The notes under the pieces are model-generated. The model saw nothing but the letters and a program-made list of their open reading frames with translations, searched no databases and was not told the DNA's origin. Below are positions 36,033 through 44,738 of a stretch of DNA of 64,000 nt, in pieces. The stretch covers positions 1-64,000 of IMG/VR virus record IMGVR_UViG_3300027509_000013; one strand, written 5' to 3'. The stretch comes from a virus. The position numbers were made by a program, and so were the translations under genes. Every line of letters begins with the position of its first letter. Position 1 is the first letter of the stretch.

Positions 36033-36069
36033 AAGCGTTGGCGTAGGATTTCATTCATTCTTATCACGT

Positions 36070-36125
36070 ATTATCATCTGTCCTTCGTGGGTGGATTTTG
36101 AGACGTGGTAAGGATGGATGATAAT
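36070..36125 (+). repeat. Hairpin element at the end of the mini-ORF array
   Basis: ATTATCATC (36070-36078) and GATGATAAT (36117-36125), extended inward by GTCCTT / AAGGAT. The loop holds GTGGGTGGATTTTGAGA, similar to the loops of elements 1 and 35604. Confidence 0.65.
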
Positions 36126-36178
36126 TACTTGATAAACATACCCAATGTAGAACCACCACTGACAACCAATAACTTAAC

Positions 36179-36400
36179 ATGGTTACAAAAGAAATAATAA
36201 GTAAATGGAAGTGCGAATCAATACTGATTACCTCAGATAACCAAGTATATAATCAAAGAGGTGTTAAATTAAAAATGCAGCTCAAAGGATCAAGTAAAGG
36301 GTATTACATTAATAGAAGATTTAGAACGCTTAAATGGATCAAAAATAATTGTATTTTAGCTTCTGTATTAATTAAGCAAGACATCTTATGTCCTTTTTAA
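36179..36400 (+). CDS. Unknown small basic protein (73 aa)
   Basis: Lys/Ile-rich, possibly a small beta fold. It resembles short host-like factors of no known role. No clear motif. Confidence 0.45.
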   Translation: MVTKEIISKWKCESILITSDNQVYNQRGVKLKMQLKGSSKGYYINRRFRTLKWIKNNCILASVLIKQDILCPF

Positions 36401-36412
36401 ATTAAAACAAAT

Positions 36413-36799
36413 ATGCAAGAATTTGACGGATTAAAAAATCCAATAGAAAAAACAGAGGTTCAAGAAAAGAAAAAGAACCAGAAGCATGTAGGTCGCATTA
36501 ATATGAGGCCAGGGATGAAGGTATTTAAGTGGTTTGATGGCGACGTCAAGGAGCTCAAAGATGACGACTATGAATACTTGCCAGTAGAGATAAGACAGAC
36601 TACATCTCTTATTCCGAGAAAGGAAGGTCGGATGCTTCGCTATGATCCTAAGACAAAGTTAGTTCCAAAAAGAAAGGTGAAGGTTACTCAGCATGAGTTG
36701 AATAATGGAGTCTTATTTATAGAAGCGCTGAACAGAAAGAATGCAGTAAAGAAATTTCAAAAAAAAGGCAAGTATATAAAGCCGAAGAACTTGGTTTAG
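36413..36799 (+). CDS. Unknown basic protein (128 aa)
   Basis: Strongly basic (KRKVKV, KKFQKKGKYIK) with an acidic central patch. Leader TTAAAACAAAT. It is the last rightward gene before the convergent terminator region. Confidence 0.55.
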   Translation: MQEFDGLKNPIEKTEVQEKKKNQKHVGRINMRPGMKVFKWFDGDVKELKDDDYEYLPVEIRQTTSLIPRKEGRMLRYDPKTKLVPKRKVKVTQHELNNGVLFIEALNRKNAVKKFQKKGKYIKPKNLV

Positions 36800-36801
36800 A
36801 C

Positions 36802-36910
36802 TATATTTGTGTCATCTTAAAGTTGATTCATCCCCTCTCCGGGGATATTTTGATTTTTGATTCTAAATGGTTGGGGTTAAGGCGTGATTTCCTTAGCCCC
36901 CATTTTATTC
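36802..36910 (+). ncRNA. Candidate small RNA with promoter and terminators between convergent genes
   Basis: TATATTTG at 36802-36809 is a -7 box, followed by hairpin ATCCCC/GGGGAT (36830-36846) with TATTTTGATTTTT, then a segment at 36851-36872 that is the exact reverse complement of the phage leader (AACCATTTAGAATCA), then GGGGTTAAGG/CCTTAGCCCC (36873-36900) with CATTTTATTC. No ORF is present. Alternatively it is only a bidirectional terminator plus an orphan minus-strand leader. Confidence 0.4.
36873..36910 (+). terminator. Strong terminator between convergent genes
   Basis: GGGGTTAAGG (36873-36882) pairs with CCTTAGCCCC (36891-36900), followed by CATTTTATTC. Confidence 0.7.
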
Positions 36911-37418
36911 ACAGTTGAGAAGCAATTACAATACTTGCAACAATAGCTGCTCCTGCAATACCAACAACTTTAGTAGTGATATCTTTTCTCTTTATTCTCT
37001 TCAGTTCTTTCTTATAATCTTCAATCTCTTTATTCTTACCTCTTAACTCCTTGTCCAGTTCTTTAGTGTGAACGGCTAATAGATTTAGTTTAGATCTCAT
37101 TCTCTCCATATCTAATGCACTCTGATCAACTACATCCTGATAGTCCTGTATAGTCTTCTGGTAAGTCACTATAATCGCGTCAGTTTGCTCTCTCTGTGTC
37201 TCATATTGCTTCATAGCATCTAACTTCAACTGATTGTGAGTTCTACTCAGATCATTCTCTATGACAAAGTTTACGATATTCTGCATCGCTTCATACTTCT
37301 CGTATGGAAGTACGTAGGAGTCAGTCATTGTAGTGAAGTTCTCTCCTGGTAAAAGCCTTTGAGCATTGAGAGAGAATCCAATTAAGCAAAGGAATAGGGT
37401 GATTTTTAGATTATTCAT
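36909..37418 (-). CDS. Exported coiled-coil protein with C-terminal membrane segment (possible spanin component)
   Basis: The N terminus is a signal peptide (ITLFLCLIGFSLNAQ) without a clear lipobox. A long coiled coil spans ~55-145. The C terminus is a hydrophobic segment (KVVGIAGAAIVASIVIASQL). Its start overlaps the end of the 118-aa gene by 8 nt. A protein with both ends near membranes and a coiled coil between resembles a spanin that fuses inner and outer membranes at lysis (inference). No holin or endolysin is adjacent. Confidence 0.5.
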   Translation of the reverse strand: MNNLKITLFLCLIGFSLNAQRLLPGENFTTMTDSYVLPYEKYEAMQNIVNFVIENDLSRTHNQLKLDAMKQYETQREQTDAIIVTYQKTIQDYQDVVDQSALDMERMRSKLNLLAVHTKELDKELRGKNKEIEDYKKELKRIKRKDITTKVVGIAGAAIVASIVIASQL

Positions 37419-37767
37419 ATTTTTGATATTCTTCGATTAGGTAATTTAATTGATCTGCTTCTTTGATAGCTTCGTCAAAAGATTGAGAGTTGAAAGAATT
37501 GACTAAGTTAGTTAGACTGTCAAGGTCTTTTTTGTTTCGATACATTAAGTTTGCAAGCTTTTTGTTAGATTCATCAATCTTTAGAGTTATAGCTTCAATA
37601 GCATCTATGTTAGACTCAGTAGAATCGATGTGCTCAACAAAGCCCTCATCCTCCGCGAGTCTGAAGTTGTTGTAGTTCCACTTAAAGAGTAAAAACGACT
37701 CAACAATTACAGCAATTACCGTTATAATAAGGAGTAAATTGAGAGTCTTATTATTTAATTTGATCAT
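37411..37767 (-). CDS. Inner-membrane-anchored coiled-coil protein (i-spanin-like)
   Basis: One N-terminal transmembrane helix (~8-28) is followed by ~85 residues of periplasmic helical heptads. This is the i-spanin (Rz) layout. It is transcribed divergently from the large tail gene at 37801, with only 33 nt between. Confidence 0.5.
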   Translation of the reverse strand: MIKLNNKTLNLLLIITVIAVIVESFLLFKWNYNNFRLAEDEGFVEHIDSTESNIDAIEAITLKIDESNKKLANLMYRNKKDLDSLTNLVNSFNSQSFDEAIKEADQLNYLIEEYQKYE

Positions 37768-37800
37768 GATTTACAGTATTTTAATCCAAAAATAAGCAAA

Positions 37801-40800
37801 ATGCCTCAGATAGAAGCGAGATTTGATCACATGTACACCGATGGTATTCCCCAAGAGTCACCATCAATGAAGTATAGAAACGCATACGGATGGTCTAAAT
37901 TGCAAGATGCAGTACGTACTGGATACATCTCAACAGAGACTGCAAATAACATCAAAGCAAGCCTACCGTCAGGCTCAGATATTAGAGGATGGTACTACAT
38001 AGAAGAAAGAGATTGGCACATATTTCTCAATCAAGTAGGTGGTACTGATGAAATAGGAGTCTACAAAGAATTAGAATGCAAGTACTATCGAGTTGTTAGA
38101 GATGGTGACCTAGATTGCCCATTAGAATTATCATCTTGTAGATGGTTCCAGATGGCAGTTAATGTCCATGGAAATTGCAATAGAATCAAAATCCATTATT
38201 CAGATAATAAGAATATGTATCGAGTGGTTGATATCACTGATCCATGTTGTGAGCTTAAAGAAGGCTCTCTGAACGATACAAAGCTACTGAAGTGCACTTG
38301 TATACCAACTTTAAAGAAAACAGTACTCAATGGCCATGGACGACTGCCAAATGGATCGTATAGAGCCGCGCTGATGTTGTTTGATGAAGATGGTAATGAT
38401 ACAAACTACTCTATCACTACTCATTCAATGGTTGTCAGTGATAATAGCCATAGAGTAGGTGAAGTAAGTGATTCAGCTATTTTGATAGAAGCATATGGAC
38501 TCCCAGAGGGATATACTTTCGGAAGATTAGTTATTGTCGAGGTAGTAAATGGAGCAGAGAGATATCGAGTGATAGATAGAATCGGTATCGGACAGGGGAG
38601 ATTAAAATTCACGTACACAGGAAACGAGGGGTACTATGAGGAAGGTATAGCTGAAGATATTCGATTAAGAAAGAGAAGATGGTTTAAGGGTGCAGGCATT
38701 CACAATCATAATGGAATTCCTATTTTCTATAACATTGAACCTGAGAGAAATTGGGATCTACAAAGATTAGTCAATACTTTCAAGGTTAGATACTATCGAT
38801 ATGCAGTTCCTGCTAATGAAGCTAAGTATTATGAAGGATTTAGACCAAATGAGATCCTTTCTTTTTCTATTAATTTCAATCTTAAAGGTGGTAGAAAAAC
38901 TAAAGCTTTTATTCTTTCAAATGACAATGTAGTAACTGGTGGTGAAGTTGTTACTACTTGTGATGGATGTAAGATTCCTTTCTGGTTTGCAAATGATACT
39001 TCTAAAAGAATAAATGGATACAGTACAGTAGAAGAAGCTATAGAGGCTCAAGAAAGAAAGAGTCAAGGAGTTAACCAAGATTTTAAAGTTAGTGCCTCTC
39101 CAACAATGAAAATCACTAAGACTGATGGGAAAGCATCATCTAGTGGATATGGTCCTACTATGAATTATTGTGAGTGTTTTGAATGCATTAATACGCTTCA
39201 GAAGTGCTACAAAGAGTTCATGCTTCAAATTATTATCTTCTTAAATTGTATTACTTCTGCTATTAATTTTGTTTTAGATTTTATATCAGGAGATGATGGC
39301 TCAGGTTGGAGCTGCCCAACATTGGCTTTGACTGATGCTACTGACGATTGCTCATGTGACAAAGTATCTAAATGTGCTAGTTTACGTGCTGAAGCAAATG
39401 CTAGAAGTACTGTTGATAGAATAGTTGACGAGACCTACCTTGACAATAATGAAGACATCATTGAGTTTAGAGAAGGCGAAAGAAACAATCCTGCTGCGTC
39501 TGGTGCTGATGAAAGTCAGTTTACTTACCTTAAATCTGAATGGAAATGTGGACCTGACTATAAAGATGGAGACTTCCTAGTCCACAATCAGATTACTTTT
39601 AAATGTATTGGTGGTTATTGGCATTACGTAAATGGTAGCCACATCTTCGAACCACATCCTGCCGTTAATTTTGACAATAAAAATATTCCTTTAGCTCTTA
39701 AAGAAAGAGCTCTTGGCCGTAATGGTAACTCCCATGTCGCAGGAGATGAAAACGATGAAGACTGTATCCCAATCAGAACAAAGCCTATTTACTTTAGTCA
39801 TGGTTGCTTTGGATATGCTGAATCAGAAGAATTGTATCCTGAAACGATCAGTCGATTAGATTGTGAGAAGATGTATGGAGATCTAGCAGGAAAGCCAGTT
39901 CGACACTTCAGAGTGCCATCTAGTACTAAAGAGGTTCATTTTGCTTCTACTGGATCAAATGTAGAAAGTCATCTAAACCCTGCAAATAATGTACTGGATA
40001 ATACATGGGTTATACTAACAGGTCTTAGTGTTGAAGGGATTGAAATTCCAGATGAATTACAACCTTACCTTTGTGAGAATCAACCATTTGATATCAATCA
40101 AGCGCCATTATTAGAAGCTGAAAAAACAGTACTTAATAGTGGAATACTTCATGGAACATTCGAAGGTCCAATATATGGAGAGACGCATTTACATCCTAAA
40201 CATGGAGTTAATAGTCCTGAGTTTTATGATCCTGCAATACAAAGGGCATTCAACAACTCATTCAGGCGAGGATCTGCAAGTACTGTTCCTGCATATATTT
40301 TGCAGTCACCTGATGTTATGCTCTATAGAAATAGAATGGATGCTCACTTCTGGATTACAGAATTGGAAGTTTATGGACAAGGAATCAGGTACGGACATTA
40401 TGCAAATGGATTAGAGCCAGAAAAATCAACTATTCCAAGATTTAATCAGGCAGGAGTAAGGCAAGGAGTCAATCTTAATAAGTCTACAACGGCAGCAATT
40501 GGCGAGACACCTATATTTAGATGTATCAAAGGAATGCAGTTTGTAGAAGCTGATGGTAGTGTTGGTACAACAGGTGAGTTTACATATAGATTTAACAATA
40601 AGTGGAGAGAGTCAGGAATGTATATTGAATTTGAAGGTGATAAAGATGGGTTTAGTGATCCTTTTGCCTTCGAATATGGAAGTACAAATGGAGGAGATGA
40701 TGAAAGTGATACAAGCTTCATTGGTGATGGGATTGATCATTTTGCTTTAATTCCAGATGCTAGAGCTTGGTATGGTTCATCATTGAGATTCTTACCAAGA

Positions 40801-43245
40801 CAATATGGTGCAGTGGCCAACAGAACTTATGTTCCGCTCGGTTTATCTGGTACTAAGTTAGATTATCATCAAAAAACAGGTATTGTAGTTCAAGGGATAG
40901 TTGGTTCTTCTAGTGTTGGTGATTATAGCTATAAGAGAACTTCTGTTTTGTCAGATAAAGTTCATGAAGAGATCAGTACTAATCCTTCATTTGGAATAGT
41001 TGCTAATTTCTTAGATAATCTAGGGATAGAGATACCAGACTTTATGAATCCTTTTATTGAAGCTTTAGATGCGTTCTTCAATAATCTACTTGGGAATATA
41101 GGATTTATAGATTGTGGTACCGTACCACACACAGGAGATGAAAATGATGTAAGGAATAGATTTAACCTAAGACCTGGAATGCGTGGTATTACGGATACTA
41201 CAGGCTATACTGTTACTGCTCCTGCTCAGGGCGAATGGGCTGATGTGTTCTTTCCTAGTGCTCTTTCTACATTCGTTAATATCTTCGTGCCATCAGATGC
41301 TAAGTTAGGATATCGAGGTACTGGAAGTATTCAACTTCGAGAATCAATAGAAGACCCTTCAAGTATAGCTGAAGTATTTTATCGTAAGCTTAAAACCCTA
41401 TTCCTTGACAGTAGCTTCCCTAATGGAGCGAATTGGAGACTATCTTGGATGAATCGATTCTTTAAGAAACTAATCGAACCACCTAGATGGAAAGTTTTAC
41501 TTAGAGTTCTTCTGAATATACTTTGGAAATTCGGCATAGGATTTTATTTAATAATTGAAGGTATTGATCATCTTAGTGAGAATTTAGCCAATACTGTATT
41601 AGGTCCTGGATCTACTTCAGTTACATCGGCTATTGGAATTGCAATAGGTGTATTCTTAATTTTACTCGGTCTTGCTTGGATTATTTTTTGGGCTGGTAAT
41701 GATCTAATGACCAAAGTGTTTGACAGACTCCTTCAGTTAGATGGTTGCTATCCAGATATTGAGAACGGTCAACACGTAACGGCTGCAGGTGGTAGTAAGT
41801 GGCAAATGAAGCTAGGAGAGCACCTCAGAGGACTCGAAGACAACTATTATTACTATAATATTGATTACAATGTAGTTAATTGGTTAGAAGTGATATTTGG
41901 CATACCTGTGAATTACGATACTGAATGGTGTCCAGAAGAATACAGTACTGATATCATTGCAGGACAGATGCAGAATCCAAAGAGTCATATTAATGCTTGG
42001 AGGAATGTAAGAACAGATGAAAATTTTAGTATTCCTAGAACTAGAGGCGCTATTACAAGAATGGTTACTCGAGGGGATAGATTATTTGCTCACACTACAG
42101 ATTCGTTGATTCAAATTAGAATTGATAAGAATGGTAGGTTTATTGATAACACTGATTTATTTGGAGGTGTAGAGACTGGTTATGCAGGGAACAAAGACCC
42201 GAATGCGTCCGCTAATTTGCCTGATGGTTATTGGTGGTGGGATAGAGATGCTAGAAGACCATACCGAATGTCTAATGGTATCCAAGAGCAACCATTCACA
42301 GGAATGGAGGATTACTTTGATTGTAACTGGGGGCTGAACATCTTGGAGCATTGGCCAGACTTCGACAAAGTTGATCAGAAATGTAAATCAGGAGTACACT
42401 ACGATATTGCATTCGATAAAAAGAATGACATACTCTACTTGTATAAGAAAGATTACAAGCTGAAAGAAGGTGTTCATAAAGATAACAATGGTAAGTGGGT
42501 TTATCAGAAACAGAATTGTGATATCAAGAATCTTGATTTCTGGGAAGAAGATAATTTGTTGATCTCATTTGACACTAAGAGAAATGAGCAGCAATACATA
42601 TCAAAGCATTGTTGGGATGCTGAGGTATTTATCTGGAATAGGTTTGATATGATGACAATTAAGAATGATAAGATTGCTAGTCATTGGACCAAAGGTAGAT
42701 TCAATAATTTCCATGGAACTCAGTATCATTCGTATATTGATGTAACAATACCGATTGCTTTAAAGAATAGATCTGTTTCTAAGATTAATTCTGTGAGAAT
42801 AGTTGGTGAATTGATTGAGCACTTACCAGGAGGAATCAAAAGAGAGCTTATCGATGAGAGATTGGTAGAGAGAATCATGCTTTACAATGGATATCAGTCT
42901 ACTGGATGGATGTCTGTGAGGTATAGTGATGAAGAAGACCAGTACAGTACATCAGCTGAGTCTAAGGATGGTGAGTGTGAGATTAAGGTAGAAAATAAGG
43001 TCAATGGATTTAAGATTACTAAAATCAAAAATGCAGTTCCTAAAGGAAGCCCAGTATTTGATCGATATAATCCTGAGATTAAGGATTATGATAACAACTA
43101 CAAGATTACAAGTGTTACAGAATCAGATACATTGACAGATGATTTTGTAGGTGTAAGGATGATTGTAAAGAAGGCTGCAAACAAGCAAGTCATACTTCGG
43201 GCTGCCATGGTTGACTATGATCCCTTAGAGACTGGAGTGGAATAA
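37801..43245 (+). CDS. Very large tail protein, crAss-like muzzle/stabilization type (1,814 aa)
   Basis: The N-terminal ~400 residues are beta-rich. The middle part has RHFRVPSSTKEVHF and IEIPDELQPYLC, and the C-terminal part has GDRLFAHTTDSLIQI, HYDIAFDKKNDILYLYKKDYKL and WTKGRFNNFHGTQYHSYID; this order recalls the huge muzzle or tail-stabilization proteins of crAss-like phages. Unusual features are many Cys (CECFECINTLQKC, CSCDKVSKC) and hydrophobic stretches at ~478-495 and two near ~1240-1300 that could span a membrane. It stands alone on the plus strand between minus-strand genes. Leader CCAAAAATAAGCAAA. The family call is from pattern memory only. Confidence 0.5.
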   Translation: MPQIEARFDHMYTDGIPQESPSMKYRNAYGWSKLQDAVRTGYISTETANNIKASLPSGSDIRGWYYIEERDWHIFLNQVGGTDEIGVYKELECKYYRVVRDGDLDCPLELSSCRWFQMAVNVHGNCNRIKIHYSDNKNMYRVVDITDPCCELKEGSLNDTKLLKCTCIPTLKKTVLNGHGRLPNGSYRAALMLFDEDGNDTNYSITTHSMVVSDNSHRVGEVSDSAILIEAYGLPEGYTFGRLVIVEVVNGAERYRVIDRIGIGQGRLKFTYTGNEGYYEEGIAEDIRLRKRRWFKGAGIHNHNGIPIFYNIEPERNWDLQRLVNTFKVRYYRYAVPANEAKYYEGFRPNEILSFSINFNLKGGRKTKAFILSNDNVVTGGEVVTTCDGCKIPFWFANDTSKRINGYSTVEEAIEAQERKSQGVNQDFKVSASPTMKITKTDGKASSSGYGPTMNYCECFECINTLQKCYKEFMLQIIIFLNCITSAINFVLDFISGDDGSGWSCPTLALTDATDDCSCDKVSKCASLRAEANARSTVDRIVDETYLDNNEDIIEFREGERNNPAASGADESQFTYLKSEWKCGPDYKDGDFLVHNQITFKCIGGYWHYVNGSHIFEPHPAVNFDNKNIPLALKERALGRNGNSHVAGDENDEDCIPIRTKPIYFSHGCFGYAESEELYPETISRLDCEKMYGDLAGKPVRHFRVPSSTKEVHFASTGSNVESHLNPANNVLDNTWVILTGLSVEGIEIPDELQPYLCENQPFDINQAPLLEAEKTVLNSGILHGTFEGPIYGETHLHPKHGVNSPEFYDPAIQRAFNNSFRRGSASTVPAYILQSPDVMLYRNRMDAHFWITELEVYGQGIRYGHYANGLEPEKSTIPRFNQAGVRQGVNLNKSTTAAIGETPIFRCIKGMQFVEADGSVGTTGEFTYRFNNKWRESGMYIEFEGDKDGFSDPFAFEYGSTNGGDDESDTSFIGDGIDHFALIPDARAWYGSSLRFLPRQYGAVANRTYVPLGLSGTKLDYHQKTGIVVQGIVGSSSVGDYSYKRTSVLSDKVHEEISTNPSFGIVANFLDNLGIEIPDFMNPFIEALDAFFNNLLGNIGFIDCGTVPHTGDENDVRNRFNLRPGMRGITDTTGYTVTAPAQGEWADVFFPSALSTFVNIFVPSDAKLGYRGTGSIQLRESIEDPSSIAEVFYRKLKTLFLDSSFPNGANWRLSWMNRFFKKLIEPPRWKVLLRVLLNILWKFGIGFYLIIEGIDHLSENLANTVLGPGSTSVTSAIGIAIGVFLILLGLAWIIFWAGNDLMTKVFDRLLQLDGCYPDIENGQHVTAAGGSKWQMKLGEHLRGLEDNYYYYNIDYNVVNWLEVIFGIPVNYDTEWCPEEYSTDIIAGQMQNPKSHINAWRNVRTDENFSIPRTRGAITRMVTRGDRLFAHTTDSLIQIRIDKNGRFIDNTDLFGGVETGYAGNKDPNASANLPDGYWWWDRDARRPYRMSNGIQEQPFTGMEDYFDCNWGLNILEHWPDFDKVDQKCKSGVHYDIAFDKKNDILYLYKKDYKLKEGVHKDNNGKWVYQKQNCDIKNLDFWEEDNLLISFDTKRNEQQYISKHCWDAEVFIWNRFDMMTIKNDKIASHWTKGRFNNFHGTQYHSYIDVTIPIALKNRSVSKINSVRIVGELIEHLPGGIKRELIDERLVERIMLYNGYQSTGWMSVRYSDEEDQYSTSAESKDGECEIKVENKVNGFKITKIKNAVPKGSPVFDRYNPEIKDYDNNYKITSVTESDTLTDDFVGVRMIVKKAANKQVILRAAMVDYDPLETGVE

Positions 43246-43249
43246 AAAA

Positions 43250-43277
43250 CCCCAACTGCCAATCAAGACAGTTGGGG
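43250..43277 (-). terminator. Terminator for the leftward operon
   Basis: CCCCAACTG (43250-43258) and CAGTTGGGG (43269-43277) are a perfect 9-bp stem. Read on the minus strand, TTTTTT follows. It probably also ends the plus-strand tail gene. Confidence 0.75.
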
Positions 43278-43300
43278 AAATTCAATGAAGAAAAGTATGG

Positions 43301-43588
43301 TTATTTATCACTCATACCTCGCATAAACCCTCTATTGTATCCATCTTTGTATGACTCTTCTCCAAAATTAGGAAAAGGACATAATGGAGGAAAAGGTGCA
43401 TTGCAAAACTGCTGACCGTAACAGTATCCCTCTTTGTATCCATGGTCCCAACCATCGCAGAATACTGAACTTGGGGCTTCTATTTCATAGCACTCTGTTT
43501 GAATTTCTTCAAATATTACAGGTGCAGTCTCAACGGTTGGAGTTGAGATCATAAAAAGGAAACTGATGAAAAATGTTTTGATAATCAT
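43301..43588 (-). CDS. Small secreted protein with Gly/Tyr/Cys repeats (95 aa)
   Basis: N-terminal signal peptide (KTFFISFLFMISTPT). The mature part has GWDHGYKEGYCYGQ and YKDGYNRGFMRG, two similar G-Y-rich units flanking a P/C-rich segment. Resembles small exported proteins of unknown role. Last gene of the leftward operon. Confidence 0.55.
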   Translation of the reverse strand: MIIKTFFISFLFMISTPTVETAPVIFEEIQTECYEIEAPSSVFCDGWDHGYKEGYCYGQQFCNAPFPPLCPFPNFGEESYKDGYNRGFMRGMSDK

Positions 43589-43622
43589 AATACTGATTTA
43601 ATAGTTAAAAATTTGTAACATA

Positions 43623-43748
43623 TTATTTTTTATTTTTATCAAATGTGTCTTTGAAAAATTGAAAAAACTTACTTCTGTATTCTTGTTGTACTCTCATTCT
43701 GGCCACTAAGCCTAAATTTTCTGCTAGTCCAGTCCAAAATTTGTCCAT
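43623..43748 (-). CDS. Small ORF (41 aa)
   Basis: ATG 43746-43748, TAA 43623-43625. Amphipathic, basic and aromatic (GLAENLGLVARMRVQQEYRS). It fits neatly in the gap between two genes with an A-rich leader (AAACAAATTAGA). Function unknown. Confidence 0.5.
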   Translation of the reverse strand: MDKFWTGLAENLGLVARMRVQQEYRSKFFQFFKDTFDKNKK

Positions 43749-43764
43749 TCTAATTTGTTTTAAT

Positions 43765-44181
43765 TTATGTATTAATTCCTTCTTCTATTATTGAAAAATG
43801 ATCAAATGCAAGATCTGGCAGGTCATTTACTTTAAACCATTTAACCTCTTTCGCATCATCTCCGGCCTTTATTGCAGTATTCTTAGGTATTTCTCCTATA
43901 AAGGGTACTGATATCACTTGCTCTCTTGGGTCTCTATTAGGATCACTTTTTATAGTAAGTTGTCTAAGCTTGAGATTATGGACACCCGTTTCTTCTTTTA
44001 ATTCTCTAAAAGCTGATTCAATAAGAGTCTCACGTACATCATGAAATCCGCCAGGCAGCGCCCATTTGTCTTTGAAGGGTTCATTCTTCCTCTTAATTAG
44101 CAATACGCGAAGAAAGTTAAGATCAAAAATTGCAAGATCTACAGCTATTGCTGCTCTTGGATGTTTGTAAGTGTAACTCAT
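43765..44181 (-). CDS. Nudix hydrolase
   Basis: A complete Nudix box is visible, G-F-H-D-V-R-E-T ... REL-K-E-E-TGV (G-x5-E-x7-REU-x-E-E-x-G-U). It begins with HPRAAIAVDLAIF and has LLIKRKNEPFKDKWALPGG, the form seen in ADP-ribose pyrophosphatases and the Nudix part of NrtR. It would hydrolyse ADP-ribose or another NDP-X. 138 aa, so there is no DNA-binding winged helix. A link to the nicotinamidase in the same strand block is possible. Confidence 0.85.
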   Translation of the reverse strand: MSYTYKHPRAAIAVDLAIFDLNFLRVLLIKRKNEPFKDKWALPGGFHDVRETLIESAFRELKEETGVHNLKLRQLTIKSDPNRDPREQVISVPFIGEIPKNTAIKAGDDAKEVKWFKVNDLPDLAFDHFSIIEEGINT

Positions 44182-44184
44182 AAT

Positions 44185-44472
44185 CTAAATAAATTTAATC
44201 ACTTTTTGTATTTGAATCCTATCTGAAATGTCAGGACTCTTTATTGTACCATCATCAGGAGATATCCAATCATGTACAAACTTGCCATCTACTAAAGGTT
44301 CTCTTCTGTTAATGTCTCCATTTTCAAAGCTCCAAGACCAAGACTCAGGGATAGAAGATATCCTACTTGGTTCTTCAGTAGTGTACGCAGAGTCAATGAA
44401 TGCTAGTCCATGGTTAGTCATTATGATGTCACCAGTTTCTAACTTCTGTCCTTTAAATTTTTTCCATCTCAT
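44185..44472 (-). CDS. Unknown protein (95 aa)
   Basis: Beta-rich beginning (KKFKGQKLETGDIIMTNHGLA). Overlaps the upstream gene by 4 nt (ATGA). No family recognised. Confidence 0.55.
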   Translation of the reverse strand: MRWKKFKGQKLETGDIIMTNHGLAFIDSAYTTEEPSRISSIPESWSWSFENGDINRREPLVDGKFVHDWISPDDGTIKSPDISDRIQIQKVIKFI

Positions 44473-44738
44473 ACTTGATATGTTTCTTCACAAAGTTTGA
44501 TAATATAATCTCTGAGCATTCTAGGCATAGTCGATTTACCTGCCTTGACAAGCTCTAATTCTTCCAGTACAGTCCTTTTACCGTCAATATGGTCTATTAG
44601 GCGGTTATATAGCCTTGCTTCCCTTCTCTGCGACGGATATGGCTCTGAAGACCACCGAGTAGGGTCGTTGGGATCTGTATAAGCCCCTCGTGCCACTCTA
44701 ATGTCTTCACCTTCTCTTGATGATCCAGTATAAATCAT
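44469..44738 (-). CDS. Unknown protein (89 aa)
   Basis: Charged, R/E-rich; overlaps both neighbours by 4 nt (ATGA), so it is translationally coupled to them. Confidence 0.55.
   Translation of the reverse strand: MIYTGSSREGEDIRVARGAYTDPNDPTRWSSEPYPSQRREARLYNRLIDHIDGKRTVLEELELVKAGKSTMPRMLRDYIIKLCEETYQV

Noticed and set aside
33711-36125. Integron cassette array (attC sites) as the explanation of mini-ORFs and hairpins
   Set aside because: The hairpins lack the RYYYAAC and GTTRRRY core sites, and no integrase is seen in the window.
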